A stretch of 64,000 bases of DNA from Planctomycetota bacterium (GTDB lineage Bacteria > Planctomycetota > UBA8742 > UBA2392). The stretch is from positions 1 through 64,000 of the forward strand of contig JADLFN010000073.1 of assembly GCA_020845475.1 (NCBI GenBank), read 5' to 3'. Under the pieces are notes generated by a model. That model was not told the DNA's origin, ran no database searches, and saw only the letters and a list, made by a program, of their open reading frames with translations. Positions 25,003 through 33,698 of the stretch are shown here, in pieces. The position numbers and the translations under genes are program-made. Each line of letters begins with the position of its first letter. The first letter of the stretch is position 1.

Positions 25003-25602
25003 ATGGGCGACGACAAGAAAAAAAAGAGCGGCTCCAAGGCGGGCTTGTTGCTGGTAGCGCTGCTGGGCTGCGTCGCGGGCGTGGGTGTGCTTGGCTGGAT
25101 GCGCCCTGAAACGCCATACATCGGCCCTTTGGTGGCCTCGATATTCAAGCAGGCGGCAGCGGTGGGCAATGGCGAGGGCACCTACTCCGTGAAGATCGGG
25201 GAGTTGCGCTTCTCTGACGCCGAATTCAAAGAAGGCGAGAACCTCGACTTGCAAGTGAAGATCTACCGTGTGGATGCTGAAGGCAAGCGCGCGGGCGAAG
25301 CGCTTTACGACACCGGCAAGTACGGCGAGCGTCTTGTGCAGGCCGGCAACAAGGAGAAGCCTTTGGTGGTTCGCTGGCCCGACAACGCTGTTGCGATCGA
25401 CTGGAAGCGTGGCCAGGAATTCCTGATCGAAGTGTGGGATATGAAGGGTAGTGACACGCTCTTGATTGAGCGCCGCACGGAGAAATCGGCGGGTTTCCCG
25501 CTGAGTGGTCAGATAACGTTCGCGCAAGTTAATGGCCACGACGCGCGCGACGCCAAGGGCAACTACATCAAGTTTGACGCCTCGCCCACGAGCGGAAAAT
25601 GA
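25003..25602 (+). CDS. Membrane-anchored protein with C2-like beta domain, unknown function
   Basis: 199 residues, ATG at 25003 with GGAG upstream. A poly-Lys N-terminus (KKKKSGSK) and one transmembrane helix (about 12-33) are followed by the GW-P-TP-IGP-V-SI segment shared with the 50-residue protein upstream. The outside domain (about 55-199) has alternating strands ([45 protein letters not shown]) in a C2-like pattern, which is inference. Its stop overlaps the kdsA start by 4 bases (ATGA), so translation is coupled to LPS precursor synthesis. A role in the envelope is plausible. Confidence 0.8.
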   Translation: MGDDKKKKSGSKAGLLLVALLGCVAGVGVLGWMRPETPYIGPLVASIFKQAAAVGNGEGTYSVKIGELRFSDAEFKEGENLDLQVKIYRVDAEGKRAGEALYDTGKYGERLVQAGNKEKPLVVRWPDNAVAIDWKRGQEFLIEVWDMKGSDTLLIERRTEKSAGFPLSGQITFAQVNGHDARDAKGNYIKFDASPTSGK

Positions 25603-26432
25603 CCACGCAACTCGGACCCTACAACCTTGATGGCAAACACCTTTTCCTGATCGCCGGCCCCTGCGTGCTGGAAGACGCTGACATGCCGCGCCGTGTGTGC
25701 GAGCGCATGAAGAAAACCTGCGCTGACATCGGCATCGATTACATCTTCAAAGCCAGCTTCGACAAAGCCAACCGCACCAGCAACAAAGGTTTTCGCGGCC
25801 CCGGCATGGAGGCGGGCCTCAAGCAGCTGGAGGCCATCAAGCGCGAATTCAACGTGCCCGTTCTGACGGACGTGCATGAGTGCAATCAATGCGCGCCCGT
25901 GGCCGAGGTCTGCGACGTGCTCCAGATTCCCGCGTTCCTCTGCCGGCAGACCGATTTGCTCGACGCCGCCGCCGATGCCGCCATCAAGAAAAGCCGCGTC
26001 GTGAACGTGAAGAAGGGGCAGTTTCTGGCCCCGTGGGACATGAAGAACGTCGTGGCCAAAATGCACGAGTTCGGCGCCAAGGGCCGCGTCATGCTGACCG
26101 AGCGCGGCGCCAGCTTCGGCTACAACGCGCTTGTGAGTGACATGCGCAGCATCCCCATCATGCAGAAGTTTGAAGTGCCGGTGATTTTCGACGCCACGCA
26201 CAGCGTGCAAATGCCGGGCGGCCAGGGCGAATCCAGCGGCGGCCAAAGAGAGTTTGCACCGGTGTTGGCGAAAGCGGCAGTCGCAGTGGGGGTCGACGGC
26301 CTGTTCGCCGAAACCCACCCCGATCCCGAAAAGGCCAAGAGCGACGGGCCAAACATGATTTATTTGGACCAAATGCCCGCAGTACTAAGGCAGCTCAAGG
26401 CTATTTTCGACCTCGTTCGCAAACCGCTCTAG
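25599..26432 (+). CDS. kdsA: 3-deoxy-8-phosphooctulonate synthase (Kdo-8-P synthase)
   Basis: Condenses phosphoenolpyruvate with arabinose-5-phosphate to Kdo-8-phosphate, the first committed step to Kdo of lipopolysaccharide; cytoplasmic TIM barrel, 277 residues. Visible family segments are [23 protein letters not shown] with the substrate loop, [28 protein letters not shown] and FAETHPDP. Cys22 in AGPC places it in the metal-dependent class; the metal-independent class, such as the E. coli enzyme, has Asn there. It is coupled by ATGA to the membrane protein upstream. Its stop codon overlaps, on the opposite strand, the stop of the next gene within CTAG at 26429-26432. Confidence 0.95.
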   Translation: MTTQLGPYNLDGKHLFLIAGPCVLEDADMPRRVCERMKKTCADIGIDYIFKASFDKANRTSNKGFRGPGMEAGLKQLEAIKREFNVPVLTDVHECNQCAPVAEVCDVLQIPAFLCRQTDLLDAAADAAIKKSRVVNVKKGQFLAPWDMKNVVAKMHEFGAKGRVMLTERGASFGYNALVSDMRSIPIMQKFEVPVIFDATHSVQMPGGQGESSGGQREFAPVLAKAAVAVGVDGLFAETHPDPEKAKSDGPNMIYLDQMPAVLRQLKAIFDLVRKPL

Positions 26433-28372
26433 TTCTTGTGCGCAGGAAGCACAATCGCCCCGAGATCCATCAGGCCCTGCGTGGCCGTGAAGTCGATGCG
26501 CTTGTCGGGCATCAGTTCGTCGCGCGAGTTCGACCACAGGAACAAGACGTACTTCTTGCCTGCCTCCAATTCGCAGGCCCAAGAGCTGAAGCCACAACCC
26601 ACGGCCTTGCACTTGGCTTCGGTGTCATACCATGCGCCTGTTCGATCGAGGAACTCAAGCGCGGCCTTCTCCAACGTAATCTTGCGAACCTCGGCCATTT
26701 CGGAAGCGTAGTCAGGCTTGTAATCGGCATTCTTCGCAACGCGCCCCTTCCTGACGTTCTGCCAACGCTTGCGAAGCGTGATGGCGGTAGCCGCGTCGTC
26801 GGCGCGAAGCAACGTCGCCTCCACCCAGGGCACAGCACGTCCCTGAGCGTCGACTGCCCGCCAGAGAACGCCGCTCCACTTGAGTTTGACTCTGGCCTTG
26901 CCACTTGCGAGTTGTTTGCGCAAGTCCGTGGAAAGCGCGGCAGAGCCGTAAACACAGCAATCACCGACGATGTGAGCCGAGGATGCCGATAGGGTGGCCG
27001 AAATCTCGTCCTCGTCTGACAGGCTGTTCAGCGCGTTCTTGTCGACGTGCACCTTGATCGGCGCGTCAGGGCTGCGAGGTGCGCCCGCAAGCGAGTTTCC
27101 GGCGTATCCCAGCGAAACGTGGACAACCGATCCCAATGCCTTGGCAGTCTCTGAAGGCCATTCAATTTCCACCGGTACCAGATTCAGTGCCGGCTTGACG
27201 ACAACAACGCGCTTGTCCCGCTTGACCTGCTGGATTGAGGTCGGATGCGAGATCACGTGTGGCGAAATCCAGGCCACTGCGGCGGTGCAGTCGTCCGCGA
27301 CATCAAGCCAGCGGTCTGCGCCCGCGTGGGCGAGTTTCAATTGAAACGGGGAGAGAACGGTTTCGTCGCCCCGCTTAATGGTCACGGAGGGTTCAAGCGC
27401 AAGGGCGACATCCGGCTTCATGACGAGGCGCCAGTGGTCTTTCGGGATGGACTTTTCGTCATTGAGATTCGGCAAAGGATTGACGGGCGCGGTCAACAGC
27501 GATTTGAAGCCGGGGTCTGCTTCGTTCTGCACGGGCCGCTTCGCCGCAGCTGCGGAATAACCCTCTGCAATCGCGATCGAACAAACATGGTTGTCCCACG
27601 AGGGCTCAACAAACGTGCTCTCAAGCTCAAGCTTCTCATCATCAAAAAGCTTGCTGTCGAGCGTAATGCTGATGGTGCCGGATACTCCAGCGAACACGCG
27701 CAGGTAGTATTTTCCGCTATCGGTGTTGAATCGAATGCTCTGGCTGCCGCCACGGGCGCGGCGATAGGCAAAGCCGCCGCTACCTCCAGGTTCCGTGCCG
27801 GGAGGGTCGCGCAAAACGCGGGCGGGCGCGCCGGCTGCCGCCGCCGGCTTGGCCTGCTCCTTGCGCGAGTATCTTGGCTGGAACGGGATCCAAGGCAGCG
27901 GGTTCTTCTCCGCATCCGTCAGGTTGAGGCAGATGACGCGGCGCCAGACTTCTGTTTGCGCTTTCTGCGAAACCTGCTGCCCAGGCGTCAGCTCAAATGA
28001 ACGAACCAGTGTTCCGTATGCGCCCAGCCCCAGACTCAGCTCGTATGAGCCGCCGACAAGCCCGCGCCCGGGCAAGCCATCGCAAATGACGCGGCTACCA
28101 TCGAATCTGCACGCCTCTTCTTCGGTGAATCTGCCGACCTTGCGCAAAAGCCTGCACCACTCAAGCTGGCCGGCCTCAAGTTCAATGCCCTTTGCGTCTT
28201 GAAGGATGAACTCCGCGCGACCGCCGCCGATCCGCAGGTCCTTCCCGTATTGCGGCTTGTGCTCGGCAGTCGCGTCGTTGAGGGGATCCTTGGCTGCCTG
28301 CCCTTGAAACAGAAAGAACTGGCCCAGCAGCAAGGTTGAGATCAGAACGAAAACGGTGCGAAGCAAGGCCAT
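26429..28372 (-). CDS. Large exported protein, SNSRDEL family member C
   Basis: 647 residues from the ATG at 28372 (GGAG 7 bases upstream). The signal peptide is [17 protein letters not shown], cleaved near GQAA. It shares its plan with the two genes upstream: an N-terminal beta domain ([31 protein letters not shown]), then [12 protein letters not shown] with a Pro-rich PRY segment. A Gly-rich stretch ([14 protein letters not shown]), a [13 protein letters not shown] strand pair, a Trp-containing late segment and the end [21 protein letters not shown] follow, then a closing DLGAIVLP strand. I recognise no named family; carboxypeptidase-regulatory-like folds are a guess. Last gene of a three-gene tandem, 22 bases after its neighbour. 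Confidence 0.85.
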   Translation of the reverse strand: MALLRTVFVLISTLLLGQFFLFQGQAAKDPLNDATAEHKPQYGKDLRIGGGRAEFILQDAKGIELEAGQLEWCRLLRKVGRFTEEEACRFDGSRVICDGLPGRGLVGGSYELSLGLGAYGTLVRSFELTPGQQVSQKAQTEVWRRVICLNLTDAEKNPLPWIPFQPRYSRKEQAKPAAAAGAPARVLRDPPGTEPGGSGGFAYRRARGGSQSIRFNTDSGKYYLRVFAGVSGTISITLDSKLFDDEKLELESTFVEPSWDNHVCSIAIAEGYSAAAAKRPVQNEADPGFKSLLTAPVNPLPNLNDEKSIPKDHWRLVMKPDVALALEPSVTIKRGDETVLSPFQLKLAHAGADRWLDVADDCTAAVAWISPHVISHPTSIQQVKRDKRVVVVKPALNLVPVEIEWPSETAKALGSVVHVSLGYAGNSLAGAPRSPDAPIKVHVDKNALNSLSDEDEISATLSASSAHIVGDCCVYGSAALSTDLRKQLASGKARVKLKWSGVLWRAVDAQGRAVPWVEATLLRADDAATAITLRKRWQNVRKGRVAKNADYKPDYASEMAEVRKITLEKAALEFLDRTGAWYDTEAKCKAVGCGFSSWACELEAGKKYVLFLWSNSRDELMPDKRIDFTATQGLMDLGAIVLPAHKN

Positions 28373-28394
28373 TGTCAATCTCCACATCCAAACG

Positions 28395-30356
28395 CTAACG
28401 ATACGAGGGCAAGACAATCACTCCTAGATCGGTCACGCCTTCGGTGGCCACGAAATCGATGCGCTTGTCCGGCCTCAGTTCGTCGCGTGAGTTCGACCAC
28501 AGGAAGAGCGTGTAGCGCTCGCCTTCTTTGAGTGCGTCGCTGAAAGCGTTGTAGCCCGCGCCCGCGGCAAGCGCCCTCGCGTGCGTGTTGTACCAGGCAC
28601 CCTTTCGATCGACCCAGTCGATCGCTGAGCTGTCCTTCAGCACGGTATTGACGTCGTCCTGCTCGGCGTCGAAATCGGGTGTATATGCGGCGTTTTCTGC
28701 AAGGCGGGCCTTTCGCACGCCCATCCACGCGCGCCGCGCATGGATGGCGCTTTCGACGTCGCCGGAGGGGATGAGCGATGCTTCGACCCAGGGCAGCGGC
28801 TCACCTTTGGCGTTGACCGAGCGCCAGATCAGGCCGCTCCAAGTTGCCTCCACGGTGGCTTTGCCGTCTAGTACGGACTTGAGGGTGCCTTCGTCAAGTG
28901 TGACGGCCCCGTAAAGAACCGTACTGAGAATTCGGTTGGCGGTGCCATGTTGAAGCGCAAGAGAAAGCGAGCGTGCCGTTGGTTGCCTGAGGAATGCCCG
29001 CTCCAAGTACAGCGTCAGTGGCTTGTCCTTGGCCCAGCGGCGCACCGGAAAAGTGTTCTGGGCGCGGTCACACCAGGCGTTGACGCAGACGGTCAAGGCC
29101 TTCGCGGTTTCGCAGGGCCAGGCAATCTCGATGGGCATCAGGTCAAACTTGTGCTCGACGATCGTCACCCGGCCGGATCTCACAAAAGTGTGTGAACTGC
29201 CGAGCGAAAACAAGACCACCGGCGATTGCCATACGAATTCAGCACGGCAGCGATCGGGCAGGTCGAACCAGAAGGTGTTGCCATCTCGCTGCAAGCGCGA
29301 CACGGAAGAACCCGTGACCGATGAGTCGCCGTCCAATGCCCTGGAGTTGGCATTGACTTCAACGGAAGCATCAAGCTTGATGACGGCGCGCCAGCAGCCC
29401 TCGGCGATGGTCGATTCCTCGGCGTAGTCGAGATTGGGAGCCGGAGGGTTGACCGCGCGCGTGATCAGGGAACGCGAACCCGGGTCCTTCGCATTGAGTG
29501 ACTTGCGATTTTCCGTGCCTTCCGCATACGCTTCCGTGGGCGCAAGTTCGACCGGGTGTTCGTCCCAATGCGCCTGTGTGAAATCCTCTTCGAACAAGAG
29601 TTCAGCCTTGCCCAGCAATTCATCACTGAGCGGGCAGAATAGCTTACCGCTTGCACCCGCGAACACGCGCACATGCCAGCGTCCGTCATCGGTGTCATAG
29701 CGCGGCGTGCGAATCTTGCTGCCGCCGCCGCGCGCGCGACGGTAGGCAAAGCCTCCCGCCCCGCCGCGTCCGCTGCTGTTGCTGGGTGGGTCACGCAGGA
29801 TGCGCGGCGGAACCTCACGTTTCGAGAAATTGTTCGCGGGCCGCACAACGTCGTAGGTAGGGACATGGGGCAGCCATTGCAGCGCGTTTCCCTTGGCGTC
29901 AACAAACTTAAGGCAGATGATGCGCCGCCAGACCTCAGTCTTGAGTTCGCCCTTCAATTGCTCGCCGGGCTTGAGATCAAAGGCGTGCTGGATCTTGCCG
30001 TACACGCCAAGGTCCAGTTCAAGTTCATAGCTGCCGGCATCCAGGCCCAGCGAGGCGAGCCCGTCGCAGCGCACACTGCTGCCGACAAAGCGAGCTTCTG
30101 CGATTTCCCACCACGTTCCAGCCTTGCGATGAAGCTGGAGATCTCTCAACTCGGCAACCTCAAGCTCGTGACCCTTCGCGTCTCTCAGGGCGAACTCGGC
30201 CTTTGCGTTGCCGCGCTGTAGCTCGGGACCGAATGTGGCCTGCCAGTCCTCGCCCGGCTCGTTGATTGCGTCGCGAATGGCCGGGCGCGCGGCTACAGAG
30301 AGGCTGCACCATGCAAGCGCGCATAGCGCGAAAACGAAGCGACGGGTCGTTCCCAT
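28395..30356 (-). CDS. Large exported protein, SNSRDEL family member B
   Basis: 653 residues from the ATG at 30356; a TTG four codons earlier is the alternative and ribosome sites are weak. The signal peptide (RRFVFALCALAWCSLSVAA) precedes the same arrangement as its neighbours. Visible parts are AEFALRDAKGHELEVAELRD, SYELELDLGVYG, TEVWRRIICLKF, a [18 protein letters not shown] stretch, a TDDGRWHVRVFAG segment and the C-terminal [21 protein letters not shown] followed by DLGVIVLP. Members B and C are closer to each other than to A in the Gly-rich segment, suggesting the more recent duplication. Export and repetition suggest a surface or periplasmic structural role. No catalytic motif is seen. 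Confidence 0.85.
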   Translation of the reverse strand: MGTTRRFVFALCALAWCSLSVAARPAIRDAINEPGEDWQATFGPELQRGNAKAEFALRDAKGHELEVAELRDLQLHRKAGTWWEIAEARFVGSSVRCDGLASLGLDAGSYELELDLGVYGKIQHAFDLKPGEQLKGELKTEVWRRIICLKFVDAKGNALQWLPHVPTYDVVRPANNFSKREVPPRILRDPPSNSSGRGGAGGFAYRRARGGGSKIRTPRYDTDDGRWHVRVFAGASGKLFCPLSDELLGKAELLFEEDFTQAHWDEHPVELAPTEAYAEGTENRKSLNAKDPGSRSLITRAVNPPAPNLDYAEESTIAEGCWRAVIKLDASVEVNANSRALDGDSSVTGSSVSRLQRDGNTFWFDLPDRCRAEFVWQSPVVLFSLGSSHTFVRSGRVTIVEHKFDLMPIEIAWPCETAKALTVCVNAWCDRAQNTFPVRRWAKDKPLTLYLERAFLRQPTARSLSLALQHGTANRILSTVLYGAVTLDEGTLKSVLDGKATVEATWSGLIWRSVNAKGEPLPWVEASLIPSGDVESAIHARRAWMGVRKARLAENAAYTPDFDAEQDDVNTVLKDSSAIDWVDRKGAWYNTHARALAAGAGYNAFSDALKEGERYTLFLWSNSRDELRPDKRIDFVATEGVTDLGVIVLPSYR

Positions 30357-30401
30357 GGCCCTATGCAAGCAAAGCCAAAGCCGCGCGCAAAATGAATTGG
30401 A

Positions 30402-32603
30402 TTATTCGCTGAACGCCGGCAACAGCACGGCGCCGAGGTCGGTGATGCCCTCGGTCGCCACGAAGTCGATGCGCTTGTCGGGCATGAGTTCATCGCGCGA
30501 GTTCGACCACAAATAGAGCACGTAGCGCTTCTTGGGTTCGAGCGCGGTATCGAGGCAGAGGTAGCCGTGGTCGCTGCTGTAGATGCGCGAGTGGGTGTTG
30601 TACCAGGCGCCTTCGCGTCGCAGCCACTCACGTGAATCGGGATCGTCGATTTTCTGCATCAACTCATTGAGGCGAATCACGTCGGGATGGTTGGGCTCGG
30701 CGTCCTTCACGGCGAGCTTGCCCAGCAGGCCATAACACTCCTCCATTTCGGTCGCGCTGCCCTTCCAGTGTTTGCGCAGGCGCTTGGAGGCCACATCGTG
30801 GTCGAACTCCAGCAGCGTGGCTTCAACCCACGGCAAACCCTCCAGGCCTGGGCCGACGGCACGCACGATCAGCCCGTTGGCGGTGGGGGCCAGGGTCGTG
30901 CCGCCAAGCGCCAACTCCTGCTTCTGCTGGGCAGTGAATCTCGCCAATAGCGTGCTGGTTGCGCGCCGCTCGTAGCCGCTGAACAATTTAAGCGAAGTGG
31001 CGAGCCCCAATCCTTCGAGGTTTTCTGCACCGCGCTGAACGAATAGACGCAGCGTGCCGTCCGGCTGCCAGGGCGCAGAGCCTTCGGGGCTATCCACGCC
31101 GTTGCAGACCGCGCCTAGCCGCGCGCCCATGGCGGCCAGCGTTGGCGATGGGCAAGTGATGTGCAAAAGCGAGGCTTCGATTGAACGGGCGACTTCGACG
31201 ATGCGGCTGTCACCAAGGCGGATGGTCTCGCGCGACTTGCCTGCGGGGCGAAGCAGGTGAGGCGAAGCGAACTCAAGTTCGACGCCACTGTCGGGCGCGA
31301 GGTCGAGCCACCAGCGCCCCAGTTGCTGGTGGTAGCTGCCGCTTACACTGCGCGGGCCCGGGTTCTTGTCCTTGGGCTGGCTGATGTTGTTCTCGACCCA
31401 GAAGATGGGCGTAACGGCGCAGGGCGAATTCACGGAAACAATGAGTCGCTGATAGCCTTCGGGCAGTTGAGAAATGTCGAAGATGTCGGGCTCACGAGCT
31501 GGCGGCGGGGGTTCGAGCAGCGAGCGCTTGCCCGGGTCTTCGGCGCCCTTGAGTTCGCGCTGTTCCACGCGCGCTGCGAAATCGGCGGGTACTTCATAGG
31601 CCGTGACGTAGTTGTCCCAGTGCGGCTCGGTGAAATCGCTGTCAACGTGAAAGAGCGTTGCGCCAAACAGTGCCTGATCCAGTTCAAAGCGAATGCTGCC
31701 CTTGCCGCCTGCGAACACGCGCACGTACCACCTGCCGTTGTCGGTCGGAAAGCGCAGCGCCGTGGGGCTGGAAGGACGCACGGTGCGGCTGGTCGAACTG
31801 CGGCTGCCTCCCAAGCCCACTGCCGTGCGCATCGGTTCTGGCGGTGAGCGCAGAACGCTGCTTGGAGGTGGAGTGCGCTCGGGAACCGTGTAGCTGATGC
31901 CCGGCGCGGTGTAGCGGGGCGGAAGCGGCAGATAGGGCAACGGCTTGCCATCCTGGTCGGTGAAACTCAGCGCAATGATTCGCCGCCAGTTGGGCGTTTC
32001 CAGGCGCTCTTTGCGCGTTTCTCCGCGCGAAACACGAAACTCACGCTTCATAAGCCCATAGGGGCCGCAGGAAACGGTGAGCTCGTAGCTGCCGGGTTCC
32101 AGTCCGCCTTGATCAAAAGCGTCGCAGATGATGGCGCTTCGCGTGGCGTTCAGGCGCGCGCCCTCGCGCAACGAGTGTTTGCCGACCTTGCGCCACAATT
32201 CGAAACCAAGCTCCGTGCCCGGCTCAAGCGCCTGACCTTTGGCATCGACCAGCTCAAACTCCACACGCGCGCCACTACGCGCAATGGCCGGCCCCAGATC
32301 CGCTGCCCACAGCGGCTGAACAGCCACGACCGGATCATCGTCTATGAACTCAGCGGGTTTTGCCGCTTCCGGCGCGGCTATGGGCGCATCGGGCTGCGGC
32401 TTTGCTTGCGCATTTTCGGGCGGGGAACAACGGACTCTGGTCTCGCGCGGAACATTTGCGGTGCGCACGCGCTCGCGGGCTTCAGATGGCCCGGCGGCGG
32501 CTTCGTTTCGAGACACGCGGGCCGCGCCGTTGCGGTTCCAAAGCCAGGCGGCGGCAACACCCAGTGTCAGCAGCAGGAGCAGCGGCAAACCGTATCGGCG
32601 CAT
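30402..32603 (-). CDS. Large membrane-anchored protein, SNSRDEL family member A
   Basis: 733 residues, ATG at 32603. Instead of a cleaved signal it has an N-terminal anchor (YGLPLLLLLTLGVAAAWLW) with no clear cleavage site and then a roughly 75-residue Pro/Glu-rich stalk. The family core follows: VEFELVDAKGQALEPGTE, SYELTVSCGPYG, TPNWRRIIALSFTD, a Ser/Arg-rich stretch where B and C are Gly-rich, and TDNGRWYVRVFAG. It ends [21 protein letters not shown] and DLGAVLLP. As the first gene of the tandem it may anchor an assembly containing B and C. The intergenic distance to B is 45 bases. Confidence 0.85.
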   Translation of the reverse strand: MRRYGLPLLLLLTLGVAAAWLWNRNGAARVSRNEAAAGPSEARERVRTANVPRETRVRCSPPENAQAKPQPDAPIAAPEAAKPAEFIDDDPVVAVQPLWAADLGPAIARSGARVEFELVDAKGQALEPGTELGFELWRKVGKHSLREGARLNATRSAIICDAFDQGGLEPGSYELTVSCGPYGLMKREFRVSRGETRKERLETPNWRRIIALSFTDQDGKPLPYLPLPPRYTAPGISYTVPERTPPPSSVLRSPPEPMRTAVGLGGSRSSTSRTVRPSSPTALRFPTDNGRWYVRVFAGGKGSIRFELDQALFGATLFHVDSDFTEPHWDNYVTAYEVPADFAARVEQRELKGAEDPGKRSLLEPPPPAREPDIFDISQLPEGYQRLIVSVNSPCAVTPIFWVENNISQPKDKNPGPRSVSGSYHQQLGRWWLDLAPDSGVELEFASPHLLRPAGKSRETIRLGDSRIVEVARSIEASLLHITCPSPTLAAMGARLGAVCNGVDSPEGSAPWQPDGTLRLFVQRGAENLEGLGLATSLKLFSGYERRATSTLLARFTAQQKQELALGGTTLAPTANGLIVRAVGPGLEGLPWVEATLLEFDHDVASKRLRKHWKGSATEMEECYGLLGKLAVKDAEPNHPDVIRLNELMQKIDDPDSREWLRREGAWYNTHSRIYSSDHGYLCLDTALEPKKRYVLYLWSNSRDELMPDKRIDFVATEGITDLGAVLLPAFSE

Positions 32604-32726
32604 GGCAGTGTCCCTATGTACAGCAGGTTAACGTGTTTTCCTGTGACGGGTTCGCGAGAGCAGGAGAAGGGTTTCTCGCGCGCGCAAAGGCCAGAAAGAA
32701 TTTGACAGACGCGATATGTACGGTAT

Positions 32727-32744
32727 TGTCAGTAAAGACTGACA
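32727..32744. promoter_or_regulatory. Inverted-repeat operator upstream of the GbsR/MarR-type gene
   Basis: 7-bp arms TGTCAGT/ACTGACA around the spacer AAAG, 27 bases before the regulator's ATG. The same arm core and the same AAAG spacer occur in the inverted repeat at 33414-33435, so this is probably the regulator's own binding site. Confidence 0.7.
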
Positions 32745-32771
32745 TTACTGATGCGTCGCGGGAGTGCTAAG

Positions 32772-33377
32772 ATGCCGGCCACGATCGAACCAAGCGAGAG
32801 CACCATGGCCGACAAACCCGCGACCGCGCTGACCGAAGTTGAAGACCGCTTCATTTCGCTCTGGGGCGATATTTCGGCGCTTTGGGGCGTCAACCGCAGC
32901 GTGGGGCGCATCCACGCGCTGTTGTTTCTTTCGCGGCAGCCGCTCGACATGGAGACGATTACCGAGCGCCTGCAGATCAGCCACGGCAATTGCAGCACAA
33001 GCATTCGCGACCTGCTGGCCTGGAATTCGATTCGACGCGTGCACGGTCCCGGCGAGCGCCGTGTGCTTTACGAGAGCGAACAGGACCCCTGGACTTGGTT
33101 CCACGCCTGCATCCGCGAGCGCCGCCGCCGCGAGGTTGTTCCCGTGATCGACCAGTTGCACGAAATCAGCGACCACGCCAAGACCACAGCCGACGTCGCC
33201 GATGCCAAGCGCAGCGCCGACGCCAAGGACCTCAAACAGGCCCATGAGCGCATCGCCCGCTTCACCAAGTTCATGGACGAGTTCAAGGATCTGATCGACG
33301 CGTTCTTGGCTGTAGGCGCGGGCCCCATGGGCAAGGCCCTGCGCATGGCCGCGAAGGTGCTGCCCAAGGGCAAGTAG
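32772..33377 (+). CDS. GbsR/MarR-type winged-helix transcriptional regulator
   Basis: 201 residues, ATG at 32772 with GGGAG upstream. The segment SLWGDISALWGVNRSVGRIHALLFLS followed by ITERLQISHGNCSTSIRDLLAWN and a wing RRVHGPGERRVLYE is typical of GbsR-like MarR relatives, which control osmoprotectant or membrane genes in other bacteria. The C-terminal half is a long helical dimerisation region (residues about 115-200). Inverted repeats with identical AAAG spacers flank the gene, suggesting autoregulation and control of the gene starting at 33453. It is divergent from the three-gene SNSRDEL tandem and could also control it, since the operator lies in the shared region. Confidence 0.85.
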   Translation: MPATIEPSESTMADKPATALTEVEDRFISLWGDISALWGVNRSVGRIHALLFLSRQPLDMETITERLQISHGNCSTSIRDLLAWNSIRRVHGPGERRVLYESEQDPWTWFHACIRERRRREVVPVIDQLHEISDHAKTTADVADAKRSADAKDLKQAHERIARFTKFMDEFKDLIDAFLAVGAGPMGKALRMAAKVLPKGK

Positions 33378-33405
33378 GGGCATGGCGAGGCCATGCCCTT
33401 TGTTT
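33377..33405 (+). terminator. Terminator after the GbsR/MarR-type gene
   Basis: 9-bp perfect stem GGGCATGGC/GCCATGCCC with loop GAG, followed by TTTGTTT, immediately after the stop codon. Confidence 0.75.
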
Positions 33406-33413
33406 GCGGAATG

Positions 33414-33435
33414 TATGTCAGAAAAGTCTGACATA
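33414..33435. promoter_or_regulatory. Second inverted-repeat operator, upstream of a truncated gene
   Basis: Perfect 9-bp arms TATGTCAGA/TCTGACATA around AAAG. It sits 18 bases before the ATG at 33453 and matches the operator at 32727 in arm core and spacer. A bound repressor here would block the downstream start. Confidence 0.75.
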
Positions 33436-33452
33436 CCAGACGGGAGAGAACC

Positions 33453-33698
33453 ATGATCGACCCCGACTACATCCGCCCCTTTGCGCTCTGCAACAAGCCG
33501 CGCCGCGTTCCCTACGCCAGCCCGTTGCCCAATCGCAAGGCACTGCCATTTCCGTCCTATGAAAAACGGGGACAGTCCCCTTTGGGGACAGTCACCATGC
33601 CGCGCCTGCCTGGAAAGCCGGTGCAGAACATGCCCCCCAGCCCGCACCGGCAGGGCAGGCGCGGCTATCCACCATGCGAATGTCCTCAGGGGGCGTAA
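33453..33698 (+). pseudogene. Truncated gene start interrupted by a REP-like scar
   Basis: A good ribosome site (GGGAG) and ATG at 33453 follow an operator-like repeat, and about 37 residues (MIDPDYIRPFALCNKP...) look like a genuine N-terminus rich in Pro. At 33565 the frame runs into a palindromic REP-like sequence. Beyond it the frame continues only through low-complexity coding and overlaps the minus-strand gene's 3' end. The best reading is the 5' remnant of the gene once controlled by the adjacent regulator, cut by an insertion or deletion that brought in the lower-GC DNA. The original product is not recognisable. Confidence 0.4.
33565..33615 (+). repeat. REP-like palindrome and possible RAYT transposase start remnant
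   Basis: GGGGACAGTCCCC is a perfect palindrome, followed by TTT and GGGGACAGTCACC, then ATGCCGCGCCTGCC. This order, REP hairpin then an ATG encoding MPRLP, resembles the head of REP-associated tyrosine transposase genes, but the frame degenerates at once. It is probably a mobile-element scar at the boundary of the lower-GC region. Confidence 0.55.
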
